A stretch of 64,000 nucleotides of DNA from Paenibacillus etheri (GTDB lineage Bacteria > Bacillota > Bacilli > Paenibacillales > Paenibacillaceae). Under the pieces are notes generated by a model. That model searched no databases. It worked only from the letters and a program-made list of their open reading frames with translations, and was not told the origin of the DNA. Positions within the stretch are counted from its first letter, which is position 1, and each line of letters begins with the position of its first letter. The DNA lies in assembly GCF_001012825.1 (NCBI RefSeq), contig NZ_LCZJ02000012.1, positions 189,232 through 253,231 of the forward strand, read 5' to 3'. The translations under genes and the position numbers were made by a program. Shown piece by piece: positions 1-8,712 of the stretch.

Positions 1-1
1 T

Positions 2-439
2 GCTGATATCGTAATGATGAATGAGAAGGATGCGATCTTTATCTTGGGGATGAGCTCTGTACAAGCTGAACGTGAAGAGCAGCTGCTCGAACTTATTCCG
101 GCAGTTGCGAAGCAGTTCGATATCTCGGTGATCGCAGGCACCCATCGCAGTATTCATGGCGACAATTCACATTCACTGCGCGGGTTTCTTTATAAGAATC
201 AGAGCTTCTTCTTTTCGGATACGCTGAGATTTCTCGTCTATGATAGAATAGGGGCTGGAGATGCCTATACGAGCGGAATTGTGCATGGCGAGCTAACAGG
301 ATTTACACCTGAGCAGACAGTACGGTTTGCCGCTGCCGCTAGTATGCTAGCCCATACTGTCGAGGGCGACACTCCCATGGCTTCAGAAGCGGATATACTT
401 CGAGCTATGACTCTATCCGTAGGCGATGTAGAAAGGTAG
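2..439 (+). CDS. PfkB-family sugar kinase, C-terminal part (5' end outside window)
   Basis: The reading frame is open from base 2, so the gene begins upstream of the window; the ATG at 14 is internal. The visible 145 or so residues are the C-terminal half of a ribokinase/PfkB-type kinase. The hallmark is the GAGDAYTSGI segment, where the Asp is the catalytic base and the Gly-rich turn forms the anion hole for ATP-dependent phosphorylation of a sugar hydroxyl. The tail, with an H-T-x-x-G-D motif, resembles 2-keto-3-deoxygluconate kinases, but the substrate cannot be fixed from this fragment. The stop TAG shares its last base with the GTG start of the downstream GntR regulator, so the two are probably co-transcribed and the regulator likely senses this pathway's sugar or sugar phosphate. 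Confidence 0.85.
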   Translation, partial: ADIVMMNEKDAIFILGMSSVQAEREEQLLELIPAVAKQFDISVIAGTHRSIHGDNSHSLRGFLYKNQSFFFSDTLRFLVYDRIGAGDAYTSGIVHGELTGFTPEQTVRFAAAASMLAHTVEGDTPMASEADILRAMTLSVGDVER

Positions 440-1161
440 TGAACCTCTTGAGTTTGTCCCGAAAAGATAAGCCCTTATATGTGCAAATTGCAAATATTAT
501 AAAGGATCGGATTCTACACGGAGTCTATCCTATTGGATTGAATATTCCTTCCGAGCCTCAGCTGGAGCAGGAATTCAATGTCAGCAAGATCACTGTGCGC
601 GGTGCCATTCAGGAGCTCGTCCAAGAAGGATTTCTGGAGAAGGGGAGCGGCAAGGGGACGAAGGTGATCCGTAATACCTCATCATCCAAGCTGTCCAAGT
701 GGAAAAAGTTCACGGAAATTCTAGTGGATGAAGGGCATCAAATTCGGAAGCAATGGCTGAAGGCGGAGCGAGTATATAATGAAGCCGAAAGTGAAGCCTA
801 TCGTTTATTCGGCGAACGTTGTATACGCTTGGAACGCATATACAGTCTCAATGATATTCCATACGTTCATTACACGCATTATTTAGTAAATGGTATGGAT
901 GATTTGGATCTACTAGACTTAAATGCCCAGTCCTTATATGAACTGCTTGAAGAGCGGAGCGTTTCCTTAGAGAAACTGCGTGATGAATTTTCCGTTGCCG
1001 TTCCTCCGCCTGATGTAGAGGAGATATTGCTCCTTGATAAGAAGTGTCCCTTGTTGAAGCGAACTCGTTATTCTTATGATGAGCTGGGCAAGGTAACTGA
1101 ATATAGTATCGGCTTTTACAATACAGAGCTGCAGAATTATGTAGTGAACTATGAGGTGTAG
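439..1161 (+). CDS. GntR-family transcriptional regulator with UTRA domain
   Basis: This is a 240-residue regulator with the usual length and order of the HutC/UTRA subfamily. An N-terminal winged helix-turn-helix occupies about residues 8-75 (IPSEPQLEQEFNVSKITVRG is the recognition-helix region). A UTRA effector-binding domain follows at about 90-235, with the typical conserved Arg-x-x-x-x-x-G-x-P-x-x-x-x-x-x-Y pattern. It starts with GTG overlapping the stop of the upstream sugar kinase by one base, so translational coupling is likely. By family it should be a repressor released by a phosphorylated sugar. The ligand is not identifiable; the neighbouring kinase makes its substrate or product the best guess. 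An intrinsic terminator follows directly. Confidence 0.88.
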   Translation: MNLLSLSRKDKPLYVQIANIIKDRILHGVYPIGLNIPSEPQLEQEFNVSKITVRGAIQELVQEGFLEKGSGKGTKVIRNTSSSKLSKWKKFTEILVDEGHQIRKQWLKAERVYNEAESEAYRLFGERCIRLERIYSLNDIPYVHYTHYLVNGMDDLDLLDLNAQSLYELLEERSVSLEKLRDEFSVAVPPPDVEEILLLDKKCPLLKRTRYSYDELGKVTEYSIGFYNTELQNYVVNYEV

Positions 1162-1167
1162 TTAGAG

Positions 1168-1221
1168 AAAATCCGGAGCAGTTTGCAGGGTGGATTCCTT
1201 GCAGGATGGTTCGGATTTTTT
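1168..1221 (+). terminator. Rho-independent terminator after GntR gene
   Basis: Arms AAAATCCG (1168-1175) and CGGATTTT (1212-1219) enclose a second partly paired stem (TGCAGGG with CCTTGCA) and end in a T run. It lies immediately behind the regulator stop codon. Confidence 0.7.
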
Positions 1222-1334
1222 GCATCTTAGCATGTGATAAATATAACTATTTAAATTTATGAATATACAAGATGTGATGACTGATGTAAAATTACAATAC
1301 CTGAAGCGTCCTGGAACAGCTTAAGGGCTTTTTG

Positions 1335-1370
1335 CATGCTCTTTTGCAGATTGCAAAGAATAGGGGCATG
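1335..1370 (+). promoter_or_regulatory. Stem-loop in the leader of the ABC importer operon
   Basis: An interrupted hairpin: outer arms CATGCTC (1335-1341) and GGGCATG (1364-1370), with one G-U pair, surround a perfect inner stem TTTGCA (1343-1348) and TGCAAA (1352-1357). It sits 38 bases before the start of the substrate-binding lipoprotein and has no T run, so it is not an ordinary terminator. It may be an operator or an RNA leader element; I do not recognise it as a known riboswitch class. Confidence 0.35.
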
Positions 1371-1407
1371 TCTACTATAGAAAGATTAATGGAGGTAGGA
1401 GAGTTTC

Positions 1408-2400
1408 ATGAAGAAAAAAGCACTAAAAAGAATGTTGATGTTGTCGATGATGGTCGTTGTCATCGCTGTACTTACAGTAGGTTGTGGTTCAAAGAATAAC
1501 ACGAATACAGCAACGACAGAGGGAAACGCAGCAGAGGCCTCAAAAGAAGCTGTTACTTTGTCGCTTGGCTTACTGCCTTCGATTGATGCGATTCCTTTTG
1601 TAATTGCTCATGAACAAGGTTTTGATAAGAAACATGGAGTGAATCTAGACATCCAAACGTTCAAGAGTGCAAAAGACCGTGATGTCGCTTTTCAAGCAGG
1701 CAAGTTAGAGGGAATCAGTGCAGATTTGGTTGCGATTTCTATCTACAATGAAGCCGGACTGGATGTGAAGATCACAAGCACAACTTTTGGTGAATTCGAT
1801 TTATTGACTGGGTATGATGCCGTCCAAGATGTGAAGGATCTGAAAGGCAAAACCGTGATTTTGTCCAAAAATACTTCCACACAATATACTGTGGCGATGA
1901 TGCTGAAACAAGCGGGTTTGACAGAAGACGATATTACGGTAACTGAGGTTCCACAAATCCCTACCCGTTTAGAATTGCTTAAGAACAATAAGGCGGATGC
2001 AGCTATTTTGCCTGAACCATTTGTAACTATGGGTAAAGCTTCAGGCTTGCGCGTGCTTAGCTCCACGCATACAGCGGGAGTGAATCCATTTGTATTGGCC
2101 TTCCCACAAACCGCTATTGATGCTAAGGCAGATGCGATTCGCAATATGTATGCCGCTTATGACGAGGCTGTAGCGTATATGAAATCTCATGATCAATCCG
2201 AATATATCGATCTTGTGATCAAAGAAGTTGGTTATCCAGAAACGTTGAAAGATGAGATCAAGGTGCCTGATTATGTCCCTGCCAATCAAGTGGATGTGAA
2301 AGAAGTAGAAGCCGCATTTGCATGGGCACGGGAAAAAGGTTTGCTCAGCAAAAATATCTCGGCTGAAGATGTGATTTCTGATGTCCAATTCAAGAAATAA
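1408..2400 (+). CDS. ABC transporter substrate-binding lipoprotein (nitrate/sulfonate/THI5-like type)
   Basis: A 330-residue secreted lipoprotein. The N-terminus has a KKKALKR basic stretch, a hydrophobic segment and a lipobox ending V-G-C-G at about residue 26, then a Ser/Thr/Asn-rich linker. The rest has the type II periplasmic-binding fold of the SsuA/TauA/NMT1 family: an initial strand LSLGLLPSIDAIPF and the pattern LKGKTVILSKNTS typical of that group. It would deliver a small organic or anionic ligand to the membrane complex encoded next. The ATPase and permease genes follow with overlaps. The ligand cannot be determined: sulfonates, nitrate, thiamine pyrimidine or similar are all possible for this family. 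A GGAGG ribosome site precedes the ATG. Confidence 0.85.
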   Translation: MKKKALKRMLMLSMMVVVIAVLTVGCGSKNNTNTATTEGNAAEASKEAVTLSLGLLPSIDAIPFVIAHEQGFDKKHGVNLDIQTFKSAKDRDVAFQAGKLEGISADLVAISIYNEAGLDVKITSTTFGEFDLLTGYDAVQDVKDLKGKTVILSKNTSTQYTVAMMLKQAGLTEDDITVTEVPQIPTRLELLKNNKADAAILPEPFVTMGKASGLRVLSSTHTAGVNPFVLAFPQTAIDAKADAIRNMYAAYDEAVAYMKSHDQSEYIDLVIKEVGYPETLKDEIKVPDYVPANQVDVKEVEAAFAWAREKGLLSKNISAEDVISDVQFKK

Positions 2401-3157
2401 AGGACTTGTCATTAAGGACCTTAAAGTAGAGTATAAGGTGGGTCAACTGGCCTTAGGACAGATGGATCTATCTTTGCCGGAGCATGGGATTTACACGATC
2501 ATCGGACCCTCTGGCAGCGGAAAATCTACTTTATTACGGGCGATTGCGGGCTTGCTGCCAAGCTATATGGGGCAAATTTTTTTTAATGAAAAATCCGTGA
2601 ATGTTAAAGAAACTCTGATCGGTCTGGTACCGCAAAACTATGGTCTTCTCCCTTGGAAGACTGTACATGATAATATTCAAATTGCAATGAAGATCTCGCA
2701 TACTGCGAGCATATCTAAGCAAGAACGGGAGAACCAGATTAATCAGTGGCTTTCATCGATGGGAATCTCTGATTTAGCTGATCGTTACCCTCTATCTCTC
2801 AGTGGGGGCCAGCAACAACGAGTGGCAATCGCCAGAGCATTCGCCATTTTGCCCACTATTTTACTGCTGGACGAGCCATTCTCTGCACTGGATGCGATTA
2901 CGCGGGAAACGCTGCAGATTCTCTTTTTGGATAACTGGTTGGCGCATCCGGCGACTACCTTATTTGTTACCCATGATGTGGAAGAAGCTATTCTGCTGGG
3001 GCAGAAAATTATTGTTATGCCATCTAATAAAGAAGAAACTCCGGAAATGATCGATAATGAATTGGTATTTCAGATGAAGCATGAAGATAAGCGGGACAGT
3101 GTAGATTTCTTTGAGCAGACTAAGCGAATCAGAAAGGTAATGCAGGAGATATGGTGA
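2381..3157 (+). CDS. ABC transporter ATP-binding protein (SsuB/TauB type)
   Basis: A 258-residue ATPase with all canonical motifs: Walker A GPSGSGKST at about 42-50, Q-loop near 85, signature LSGGQQQRVAIARA at about 140-153, Walker B ILLLDEPFSALD at about 160-171, and the switch His in VTHDVEEA. This is the length and motif spacing of the nitrate/sulfonate/taurine importer ATPases. It powers the permease encoded directly downstream. The start codon lies 20 bases inside the lipoprotein gene, and the C-terminus overlaps the permease by 7 bases, so the three genes are translationally coupled. The overlap explains the lack of a clean intergenic ribosome site. Confidence 0.93.
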   Translation: MSNSRNKGLVIKDLKVEYKVGQLALGQMDLSLPEHGIYTIIGPSGSGKSTLLRAIAGLLPSYMGQIFFNEKSVNVKETLIGLVPQNYGLLPWKTVHDNIQIAMKISHTASISKQERENQINQWLSSMGISDLADRYPLSLSGGQQQRVAIARAFAILPTILLLDEPFSALDAITRETLQILFLDNWLAHPATTLFVTHDVEEAILLGQKIIVMPSNKEETPEMIDNELVFQMKHEDKRDSVDFFEQTKRIRKVMQEIW

Positions 3158-3912
3158 GAAAAAATCGGATTCATCACATAATAAGACTGTTGTTTGTGTT
3201 CTTTTGTATGAATGTGGTTTGGTATATTGCCTATTTACTTATGAATCATTCGATTTTGCCGAGTCCATTCGCTGTATATAACGCTATGTTTCACTTAGGT
3301 GGGCAGGAGATTGTTTTAAATGTTGGGTATAGTTTGTTTAGAATTTTTGCAGGGGTAGTGCTGGCGTTAATCATTGGACTGCTCATTGGTCTTCTGATGG
3401 GACGTTCGCTGACTTGGAATAAGCTGCTGGACCCTGTCGTCTATTTAACCTATCCTGTCCCAAAAATCGCTCTGCTTCCCGTTGTAATGCTATTCTTCGG
3501 GCTTGGTGAAACGTCTAAAATCTTAATGATCATGCTCATTCTCTTGTTCCAGATTATCATCTCCGTTAGGGATGGTGTGAAGGCTATCCCTGAGAATACC
3601 TATGATGTCTTAACGAGTATAGGGGCAAGTACAGTGCAGAAATTCTGGCATGTTACACTGCCGGGTGCACTATCCGTCATTCTGAGTACGATTCGTATTT
3701 CGCTTGGAACAGCGATATCTGTACTCTTTTTCACGGAGATTTATGGAACTGAGCATGGCATGGGCTTCTTCATTATGGATGCTTGGTTAAGACTGGATTA
3801 TCCGGAGATGTATGCGGGAATTATGCTGTTTAGCTTGGTGGGGTTTGTCCTTTTCTTGCTTGTTGATTTCCTTGATTACAAGTTTATGAAGTGGCGGGGA
3901 GTACAACGATGA
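3151..3912 (+). CDS. ABC transporter permease (SsuC/TauC type)
   Basis: A 253-residue polytopic membrane protein with about six hydrophobic segments and the BPD_transp_1 coupling loop (DVLTSIGASTVQKFWHVTLP, about residues 152-171), the permease-ATPase contact in this family. It forms the translocation channel for the ligand bound by the lipoprotein at 1408. It overlaps the ATPase gene by 7 bases and has a GCAGGAG ribosome site inside that gene. The next gene begins with an ATGA overlap. Length and loop are typical, with no sign of damage. Confidence 0.9.
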   Translation: MVRKNRIHHIIRLLFVFFCMNVVWYIAYLLMNHSILPSPFAVYNAMFHLGGQEIVLNVGYSLFRIFAGVVLALIIGLLIGLLMGRSLTWNKLLDPVVYLTYPVPKIALLPVVMLFFGLGETSKILMIMLILLFQIIISVRDGVKAIPENTYDVLTSIGASTVQKFWHVTLPGALSVILSTIRISLGTAISVLFFTEIYGTEHGMGFFIMDAWLRLDYPEMYAGIMLFSLVGFVLFLLVDFLDYKFMKWRGVQR

Positions 3913-5039
3913 ATAAGCGCACATCGGGATTTGAACAAGGCACAGCATCCTTTGCTGAGAAGAAGGTTACCTGGCTGGAACTATTTTATGATCTGCTTTT
4001 TGTGGCTGCCGTTTCAAAAGCGAGTCATGTCTTGTTGCATGTAGAGGCGGGTACAATTCCACTTGAATATTTATCTAAATTTATCTTAATATTCATTCCG
4101 ATCTGGTGGGCCTGGGTGGGGCAATCGCTTTTTGTAAATCGGTTTGGACAAGACATCTTTTCACACCGAATATTCCTGATTCTACAATTATTTTTTGTAT
4201 TAATAATGACGGCCAGCTTATCGGTTAACTTTGATCAATACTATATGCCATTTTTAATAGGTTATGTTGGCTTAAGAGCAATGACTGCCATTCAATATCT
4301 TACGGTAAATAAGAATGAAGCAGCTGATAGAAAGGGCACTGCCCGGTATTTGGGAAGTCGGTTTTGGATTGGATTAGTGATCTCTGCTTTATCACTTTTC
4401 TTTGACTCTTGGATACGTTATGTAGTTTTGTATGCGGGAATTACTGTAGACATCTTGCTTCCATTAATCGGGCGGAAATACTTGGTGAAAAGCCCGATAA
4501 ATACTCATCATTTATTAGAACGTTTCTCGTTGTTTACCCTCATTCTACTTGGCGAATCAGTGGTCAGTATACTTGCAGTCTTACAGTCTAGCCACTGGAC
4601 ATGGCAATCTATTTTATTTGCATTATTAACTTTTCTATTAATTATAGCTATGTGGTGGCAATACTTTGATAATGTTGAGAAGAAAGTGGACAAGGCCATA
4701 GAGACTGCCGGGCAAACCATAATTTATGGGCATTTATTTATTTATGTATCCTTAAGTATGATTGCAGCTTCAATTCAACTGCTATTTTTAGAACAATTAA
4801 ATTACACATTTATGGTATGTTTTATTTTTGGATCGGTCCTGCTCTACTTCTTCTCTACCTCGTTGGTCTTCCATAAATACAGACGTTTACAGCAAAGATT
4901 AGGGATGTTCCATTTAGCGTTGTTATTAGGTTTACTTGGAGTTTTTTTCGCAGTAGATTTGTTGTTCCTTATACCCAATTACCTGATCATTGGAGAAATG
5001 ATGTTATTTTTCGTTGTGTATGCAAAATTAACGACTTGA
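3909..5039 (+). CDS. LtrA-family (low temperature requirement A) membrane protein
   Basis: A 376-residue integral membrane protein. The N-terminal VTWLELFYDLLFVAAVSKAS segment is the diagnostic start of the LtrA family (named for a Listeria low-temperature mutant; biochemical role unknown). About nine to ten hydrophobic segments follow, with conserved polar patches such as the HHLLERFSLFTLILLGES region. I place the start at the ATG at 3909, which overlaps the permease stop in an ATGA arrangement, rather than at an in-frame upstream codon at 3891. Its position as the last gene of the importer operon is unusual and may hint at an accessory role in transport; that is inference. A bidirectional terminator follows. 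Confidence 0.85.
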   Translation: MNKRTSGFEQGTASFAEKKVTWLELFYDLLFVAAVSKASHVLLHVEAGTIPLEYLSKFILIFIPIWWAWVGQSLFVNRFGQDIFSHRIFLILQLFFVLIMTASLSVNFDQYYMPFLIGYVGLRAMTAIQYLTVNKNEAADRKGTARYLGSRFWIGLVISALSLFFDSWIRYVVLYAGITVDILLPLIGRKYLVKSPINTHHLLERFSLFTLILLGESVVSILAVLQSSHWTWQSILFALLTFLLIIAMWWQYFDNVEKKVDKAIETAGQTIIYGHLFIYVSLSMIAASIQLLFLEQLNYTFMVCFIFGSVLLYFFSTSLVFHKYRRLQQRLGMFHLALLLGLLGVFFAVDLLFLIPNYLIIGEMMLFFVVYAKLTT

Positions 5040-5066
5040 GCTTCGTTGTGTCGAAGCTGAATAAGA

Positions 5067-5102
5067 AGAAGGAAGCCGGGTCAGTGCAACCGGCTTCCTT
5101 CT
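5067..5102. terminator. Bidirectional intrinsic terminator between convergent genes
   Basis: A perfect 13-bp inverted repeat, AGAAGGAAGCCGG (5067-5079) and CCGGCTTCCTTCT (5090-5102), with an 11-base loop. An A-rich flank on one side and pyrimidine-rich flank on the other suit termination of both the LtrA gene (+) and the convergent serine hydrolase (-). Confidence 0.8.
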
Positions 5103-5135
5103 TTCATAATGGGAGTGTGTGGTATCCCCCTATCG

Positions 5136-5993
5136 TTACTGCCCAAGAAGCGCTGGCACGATAAATCGACCGAACACATTAGCTGGTGAGCCTTTCTTGT
5201 ATTTATCCGCAGTGATGACTGCGACCAGCTCGTAGGAAGGAACCACAATAATATGCTGGCCCATGAAGCCAAGCGCAAAATAATAAGGGATCTCATTTGG
5301 CTGCTGCTCTGTACCTGCATTGAATGAGGATACCCACCAGTGCCATCCGTAGAAGCCCTTCTGAGGAAGCGTGGCTGCAACATAAGGGCGAGTGGACTTC
5401 TGAACAGTACCCGAATGAATGAGCTGCTGATCCTTCCAGCGCCCCTCTTGCAAATAAAGGAGACCGAATTTCAGCATATCCTCAGGCTTCATATAAAGGC
5501 CAAAACCACCGGTATGTATGCCTTGCGGATCACTGTCCCAGCGGTAGCTCTCGATGCCAAGCGGCTGAAATAGCTGATCTTCAGCAAATGCTGCAACGTC
5601 TTGTCCAGAACATTCACGCAGGATAGCGGATAAGAGCTGAGAGCAACCGGAGTTATAGTTCATCACAGTACCTGGCGTATGAGATAGCGGCTGGGCGAGC
5701 ACAAACTTTATCCAGTCTGCGGTTCTAGTCATGGTCGGAAAGGAATTCTGCCCCCCAAACTCCGTCCAGTTAAAGCCAGCAGTCATTGTTAATAAGTGAC
5801 TGATTGTGATCTCTCTTTTTCTTGGATCCTGATCCTCCTTTAATAAAGGGAAAAATAGAGAAATTGGTGTATCAGGTGGTGGAATGATTTGTTTATCTAT
5901 GGCTATGCTGACTAGGGCGGCGAGCACGCTTTTGGTGCATGAGTTAATTTTACCTAGTTCCTTAGCGATTTCATGCTCGCGATAATGCTCCAT
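5136..5993 (-). CDS. Serine hydrolase of the beta-lactamase/penicillin-binding protein superfamily; start uncertain
   Basis: At least 285 residues of a class C beta-lactamase-like hydrolase. The nucleophile motif S-x-x-K is SCTK, only about 18 residues from the first ATG, and a YNSG motif (YxN-like) follows about 110 residues later. Family members carry more sequence before S-x-x-K. The same frame stays open for 32 more codons upstream (to 6089) and encodes plausible family sequence (GLEIRSCLIVQHGKP), but has no ATG, GTG or TTG before the in-frame TGA at 6099-6101. An AAAGGGGG ribosome site lies just behind that stop, with ATT (6087-6089) and ATC codons close downstream. The true start may therefore be a rare ATC/ATT codon. 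The natural substrate is unknown; the family includes esterases and peptidases. Confidence 0.75.
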   Translation of the reverse strand: MEHYREHEIAKELGKINSCTKSVLAALVSIAIDKQIIPPPDTPISLFFPLLKEDQDPRKREITISHLLTMTAGFNWTEFGGQNSFPTMTRTADWIKFVLAQPLSHTPGTVMNYNSGCSQLLSAILRECSGQDVAAFAEDQLFQPLGIESYRWDSDPQGIHTGGFGLYMKPEDMLKFGLLYLQEGRWKDQQLIHSGTVQKSTRPYVAATLPQKGFYGWHWWVSSFNAGTEQQPNEIPYYFALGFMGQHIIVVPSYELVAVITADKYKKGSPANVFGRFIVPALLGQ

Positions 5994-6252
5994 TATGGGT
6001 TTTCCATGTTGAACGATTAGACAACTGCGAATTTCTAGGCCAGTAATACCGTCTATAAGCGGCTGAAGGTTCCAATCAGTGATGTGAATGGCCCCCTTTC
6101 ATAGATGATTAAGCTGTAGCTGCCTACCATTATAGCTTATATAGCATACATTACATAAACCTTGTAATTTCCTGTCGTTAAATAAATATGGAAAATATAA
6201 GGAGATATCTGTATAATGTTATGAATCACGTGTTAGAGGAGGATGAATTCTT

Positions 6253-8616
6253 TTGAAAAGCAATAATACTCACTTTGTTCATCAAACAGTTAAAACGGTA
6301 TTGATCACTTCAGTGGCACTCGCGTTATTGTTACCTCCAAGCTTGGCCGCAGCCGATCCTACATCTGTTAGTAGCAACACTTCTGTAACACAGGTTAGCG
6401 CACAAGCCCCGACTACTACTACGACCTCCGAGGCTGATCCGACAAAAGTAAAATTTACGCAGGAGCAAGCGGTTGCGAAGCTAAGAGAACTATTCCCATC
6501 TTTAAAAGATGCAACTGTAAACAATGTTCAACTGGGATCTAACCAAAGCTACCCCGTTCCAACCAATCAAATGATCTGGAATATTCAGTGGCAGATTCAA
6601 GAGGGGAATATGGGACATGGCTTTAGCAGTGAGATAGATGCCATTAATGGAGATATCATCAATACGTACATTTCATACCCTCGTGAGAACAACGAATCCT
6701 ATTATCCACCGAAAGTATCGCAGCCTCAGGCACTGGAGATCGCTAAGGCTTTTGTGGCTAAAGCAGCCTCATCGGTTAAGAGCAGTGATCTGCAATTAAA
6801 TGAGAATGCTGGTTATAATTACTTTTCGAACGCTTTATTCGGTCCTGTTCAATATGGCTATTACTTCAGTGTCATGAAGAATGGTATTCCTTCTGGATCG
6901 GATAACATTAACATAATTGTGGATGGCAACGGAAATGTAACGCAATTCTCTAAGTTTTCTCAAGGACTTGAATACCCGTCTGCGCAGCCCAAGATTACCC
7001 TGGAGCAAGCACAGAAGCAATTTGCGGAACAGTTTGATGTAGGTCTTTTTTACACTCCTATTTATAAGAACGGAAAACCTAACAACTGGATTGTAGGCTG
7101 GCGTCCAATAGATCAATCTCTATATCCTATCGATGCATTGACCGGCAAGAGAATAGATTTAGAAGGAAAAGAATCCGTATCCACTGCAGTCGTGTATTCA
7201 GATTTAACCAAGACAAAGGATGTCTTTCAAGCAAGAAGCTCAACTACAGAGCTCTCTGCAAAAGAAGCAGAGCAGCTTGTAAAGAAGGTTGCTTATATTC
7301 CAGCAGATCGTAAATTGATCTCTCAAAGCTTGAGAAATGACTATCAGGATACGGATCGGAAGATCTGGCAGTTAAACTGGGGTGGTAATGGAAATGAACG
7401 TTTCATGGGTGCTGGCTTCCCAGAACAATCCTCTGCCGAGATCGATGCAAAGACTGGTGAAATATTGCAGTACCAAGCTCAAACTTATGGTGTTACTCAG
7501 GATAAGAAGGAAGAGCCGGCTCCTGCTGGAGGGAAGAAGCTTAGTGAGACTGAAGCTAAGACCAAAGCGCTTAGTATAATTAATAGTCTATATCCTCAGG
7601 CGAGTCAGAAGCTAAAGCTTGTAGAATATGGAGCTAACTCAAGCGTGACTTCAGACGGATCAGGATACAGATATCAGTTTATTAGAGTTCATCAAGGGAT
7701 TCCTGTGAGTGACAGTACCATTTCGGTAAGCTTGGATCTTTACGGCAGACTGATTTCTTACATGGGGAATCGGATAAAAGGTATCGATGAAATCACATTA
7801 TCGCCTGATGCAACAATTTCCAAGAAGGAAGCGCTCGAAACCTATAAACCTAAATATCAAACTAAGCTAAGATACACTCAGGTTGGTGGATACAATGCTT
7901 ATAATAGCTATGCAGCACCAAAGGTGAAACTGATATATGATACAACCATTGCTGAATTTAATGGATTGTCTCAGGTTTTAGATGCAGCCACTGGAAAATG
8001 GGTTGCGGTCTATGATTACCTTGGTCAGCAAGATGCTCAAATATCTGCGACGGATATCAAAGGCCACGCAGCGGAACAACCTTTATCAGAATTAGTAAAA
8101 TACCATGTGATTACTCCGGATGCCGATGGCAAAGTGAACCCGGATCAAGAAATATCTGTTGGCGATTGGTTAACCTATCTTGCCAAGGCTTCTAATCCGA
8201 ATTTCAGCAATTATTATAATAATAATGAACGAAAAACTGTGGCAGGCGTGAAGCCTGAAAATTCTTATTATGATGCTGTTACTTATGCAGCAGATCGTAA
8301 GTGGATCAACAAGGATGAGAGTCTGCAAATAGATAGTAAGTTAACCCGGGAACAGCTTGCTGTTCAGCTGGCTAATTTTTTGAAATACAACAAACTCACA
8401 GCCTATCTTGATAAAGATGTAACTGTAAGTCAATTTAGCGATAGTTCATCTATAAACAATAAGGGTGCAGTGGCTCTTGTTGTGAAATTGGGACTCTTAA
8501 AGGATGACAACGGCAAGTTTAATCCACAGCAGACAGTAACGAAAGCACTGGCGGCTTCGGTGATTATGAAGCTAGTGGAACTGCAAGGAAAGACTGATCA
8601 GATCATTGGTCAATAA
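6253..8616 (+). CDS. Secreted YcdB/PepSY-repeat protein with C-terminal SLH-like domains
   Basis: A 787-residue exported protein. An N-terminal signal peptide (basic start, hydrophobic core to about residue 33, cleavage near AAA-DP) is followed by a Thr/Ser-rich spacer and at least four PepSY-like/YcdB repeats. Each repeat has an alpha-beta unit with a conserved W-x-[IL]-x-W strand and an EIDAKTGEI-type turn. The last 200 residues look like degenerate SLH modules (AVTYAADRKWI, LTREQLAVQL, GLLKDDNGKFNPQQ) that would bind cell-wall polymer. PepSY proteins are often peptidase inhibitors; a wall-associated role is inferred. The start is TTG at 6253, supported by AGAGGAGG just upstream; the ATG at 6243 is out of frame and stops quickly. 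Confidence 0.8.
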   Translation: MKSNNTHFVHQTVKTVLITSVALALLLPPSLAAADPTSVSSNTSVTQVSAQAPTTTTTSEADPTKVKFTQEQAVAKLRELFPSLKDATVNNVQLGSNQSYPVPTNQMIWNIQWQIQEGNMGHGFSSEIDAINGDIINTYISYPRENNESYYPPKVSQPQALEIAKAFVAKAASSVKSSDLQLNENAGYNYFSNALFGPVQYGYYFSVMKNGIPSGSDNINIIVDGNGNVTQFSKFSQGLEYPSAQPKITLEQAQKQFAEQFDVGLFYTPIYKNGKPNNWIVGWRPIDQSLYPIDALTGKRIDLEGKESVSTAVVYSDLTKTKDVFQARSSTTELSAKEAEQLVKKVAYIPADRKLISQSLRNDYQDTDRKIWQLNWGGNGNERFMGAGFPEQSSAEIDAKTGEILQYQAQTYGVTQDKKEEPAPAGGKKLSETEAKTKALSIINSLYPQASQKLKLVEYGANSSVTSDGSGYRYQFIRVHQGIPVSDSTISVSLDLYGRLISYMGNRIKGIDEITLSPDATISKKEALETYKPKYQTKLRYTQVGGYNAYNSYAAPKVKLIYDTTIAEFNGLSQVLDAATGKWVAVYDYLGQQDAQISATDIKGHAAEQPLSELVKYHVITPDADGKVNPDQEISVGDWLTYLAKASNPNFSNYYNNNERKTVAGVKPENSYYDAVTYAADRKWINKDESLQIDSKLTREQLAVQLANFLKYNKLTAYLDKDVTVSQFSDSSSINNKGAVALVVKLGLLKDDNGKFNPQQTVTKALAASVIMKLVELQGKTDQIIGQ

Positions 8617-8640
8617 GAATATATAGGGATAAAAGAAAAT

Positions 8641-8694
8641 AACCCGAAAGACAAACACCTTTACTGAAAGGGTACGTCTTTCGGGTTATATTTT
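8641..8694. terminator. Intrinsic terminator between convergent genes
   Basis: A perfect 12-bp inverted repeat, AACCCGAAAGAC (8641-8652) and GTCTTTCGGGTT (8676-8687), followed by a T run. It closes the YcdB-like gene and probably also the convergent TerC gene. Confidence 0.85.
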
Positions 8695-8712
8695 TTTGCT
8701 ATGCAAATAGAA

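Noticed and set aside
1162-1407. Thiamine (TPP) or SAM riboswitch ahead of the importer
   Set aside because: Neither the CTGAGA/ACCTGA pattern of TPP nor the SAM-I core is present; only a nested hairpin is visible.
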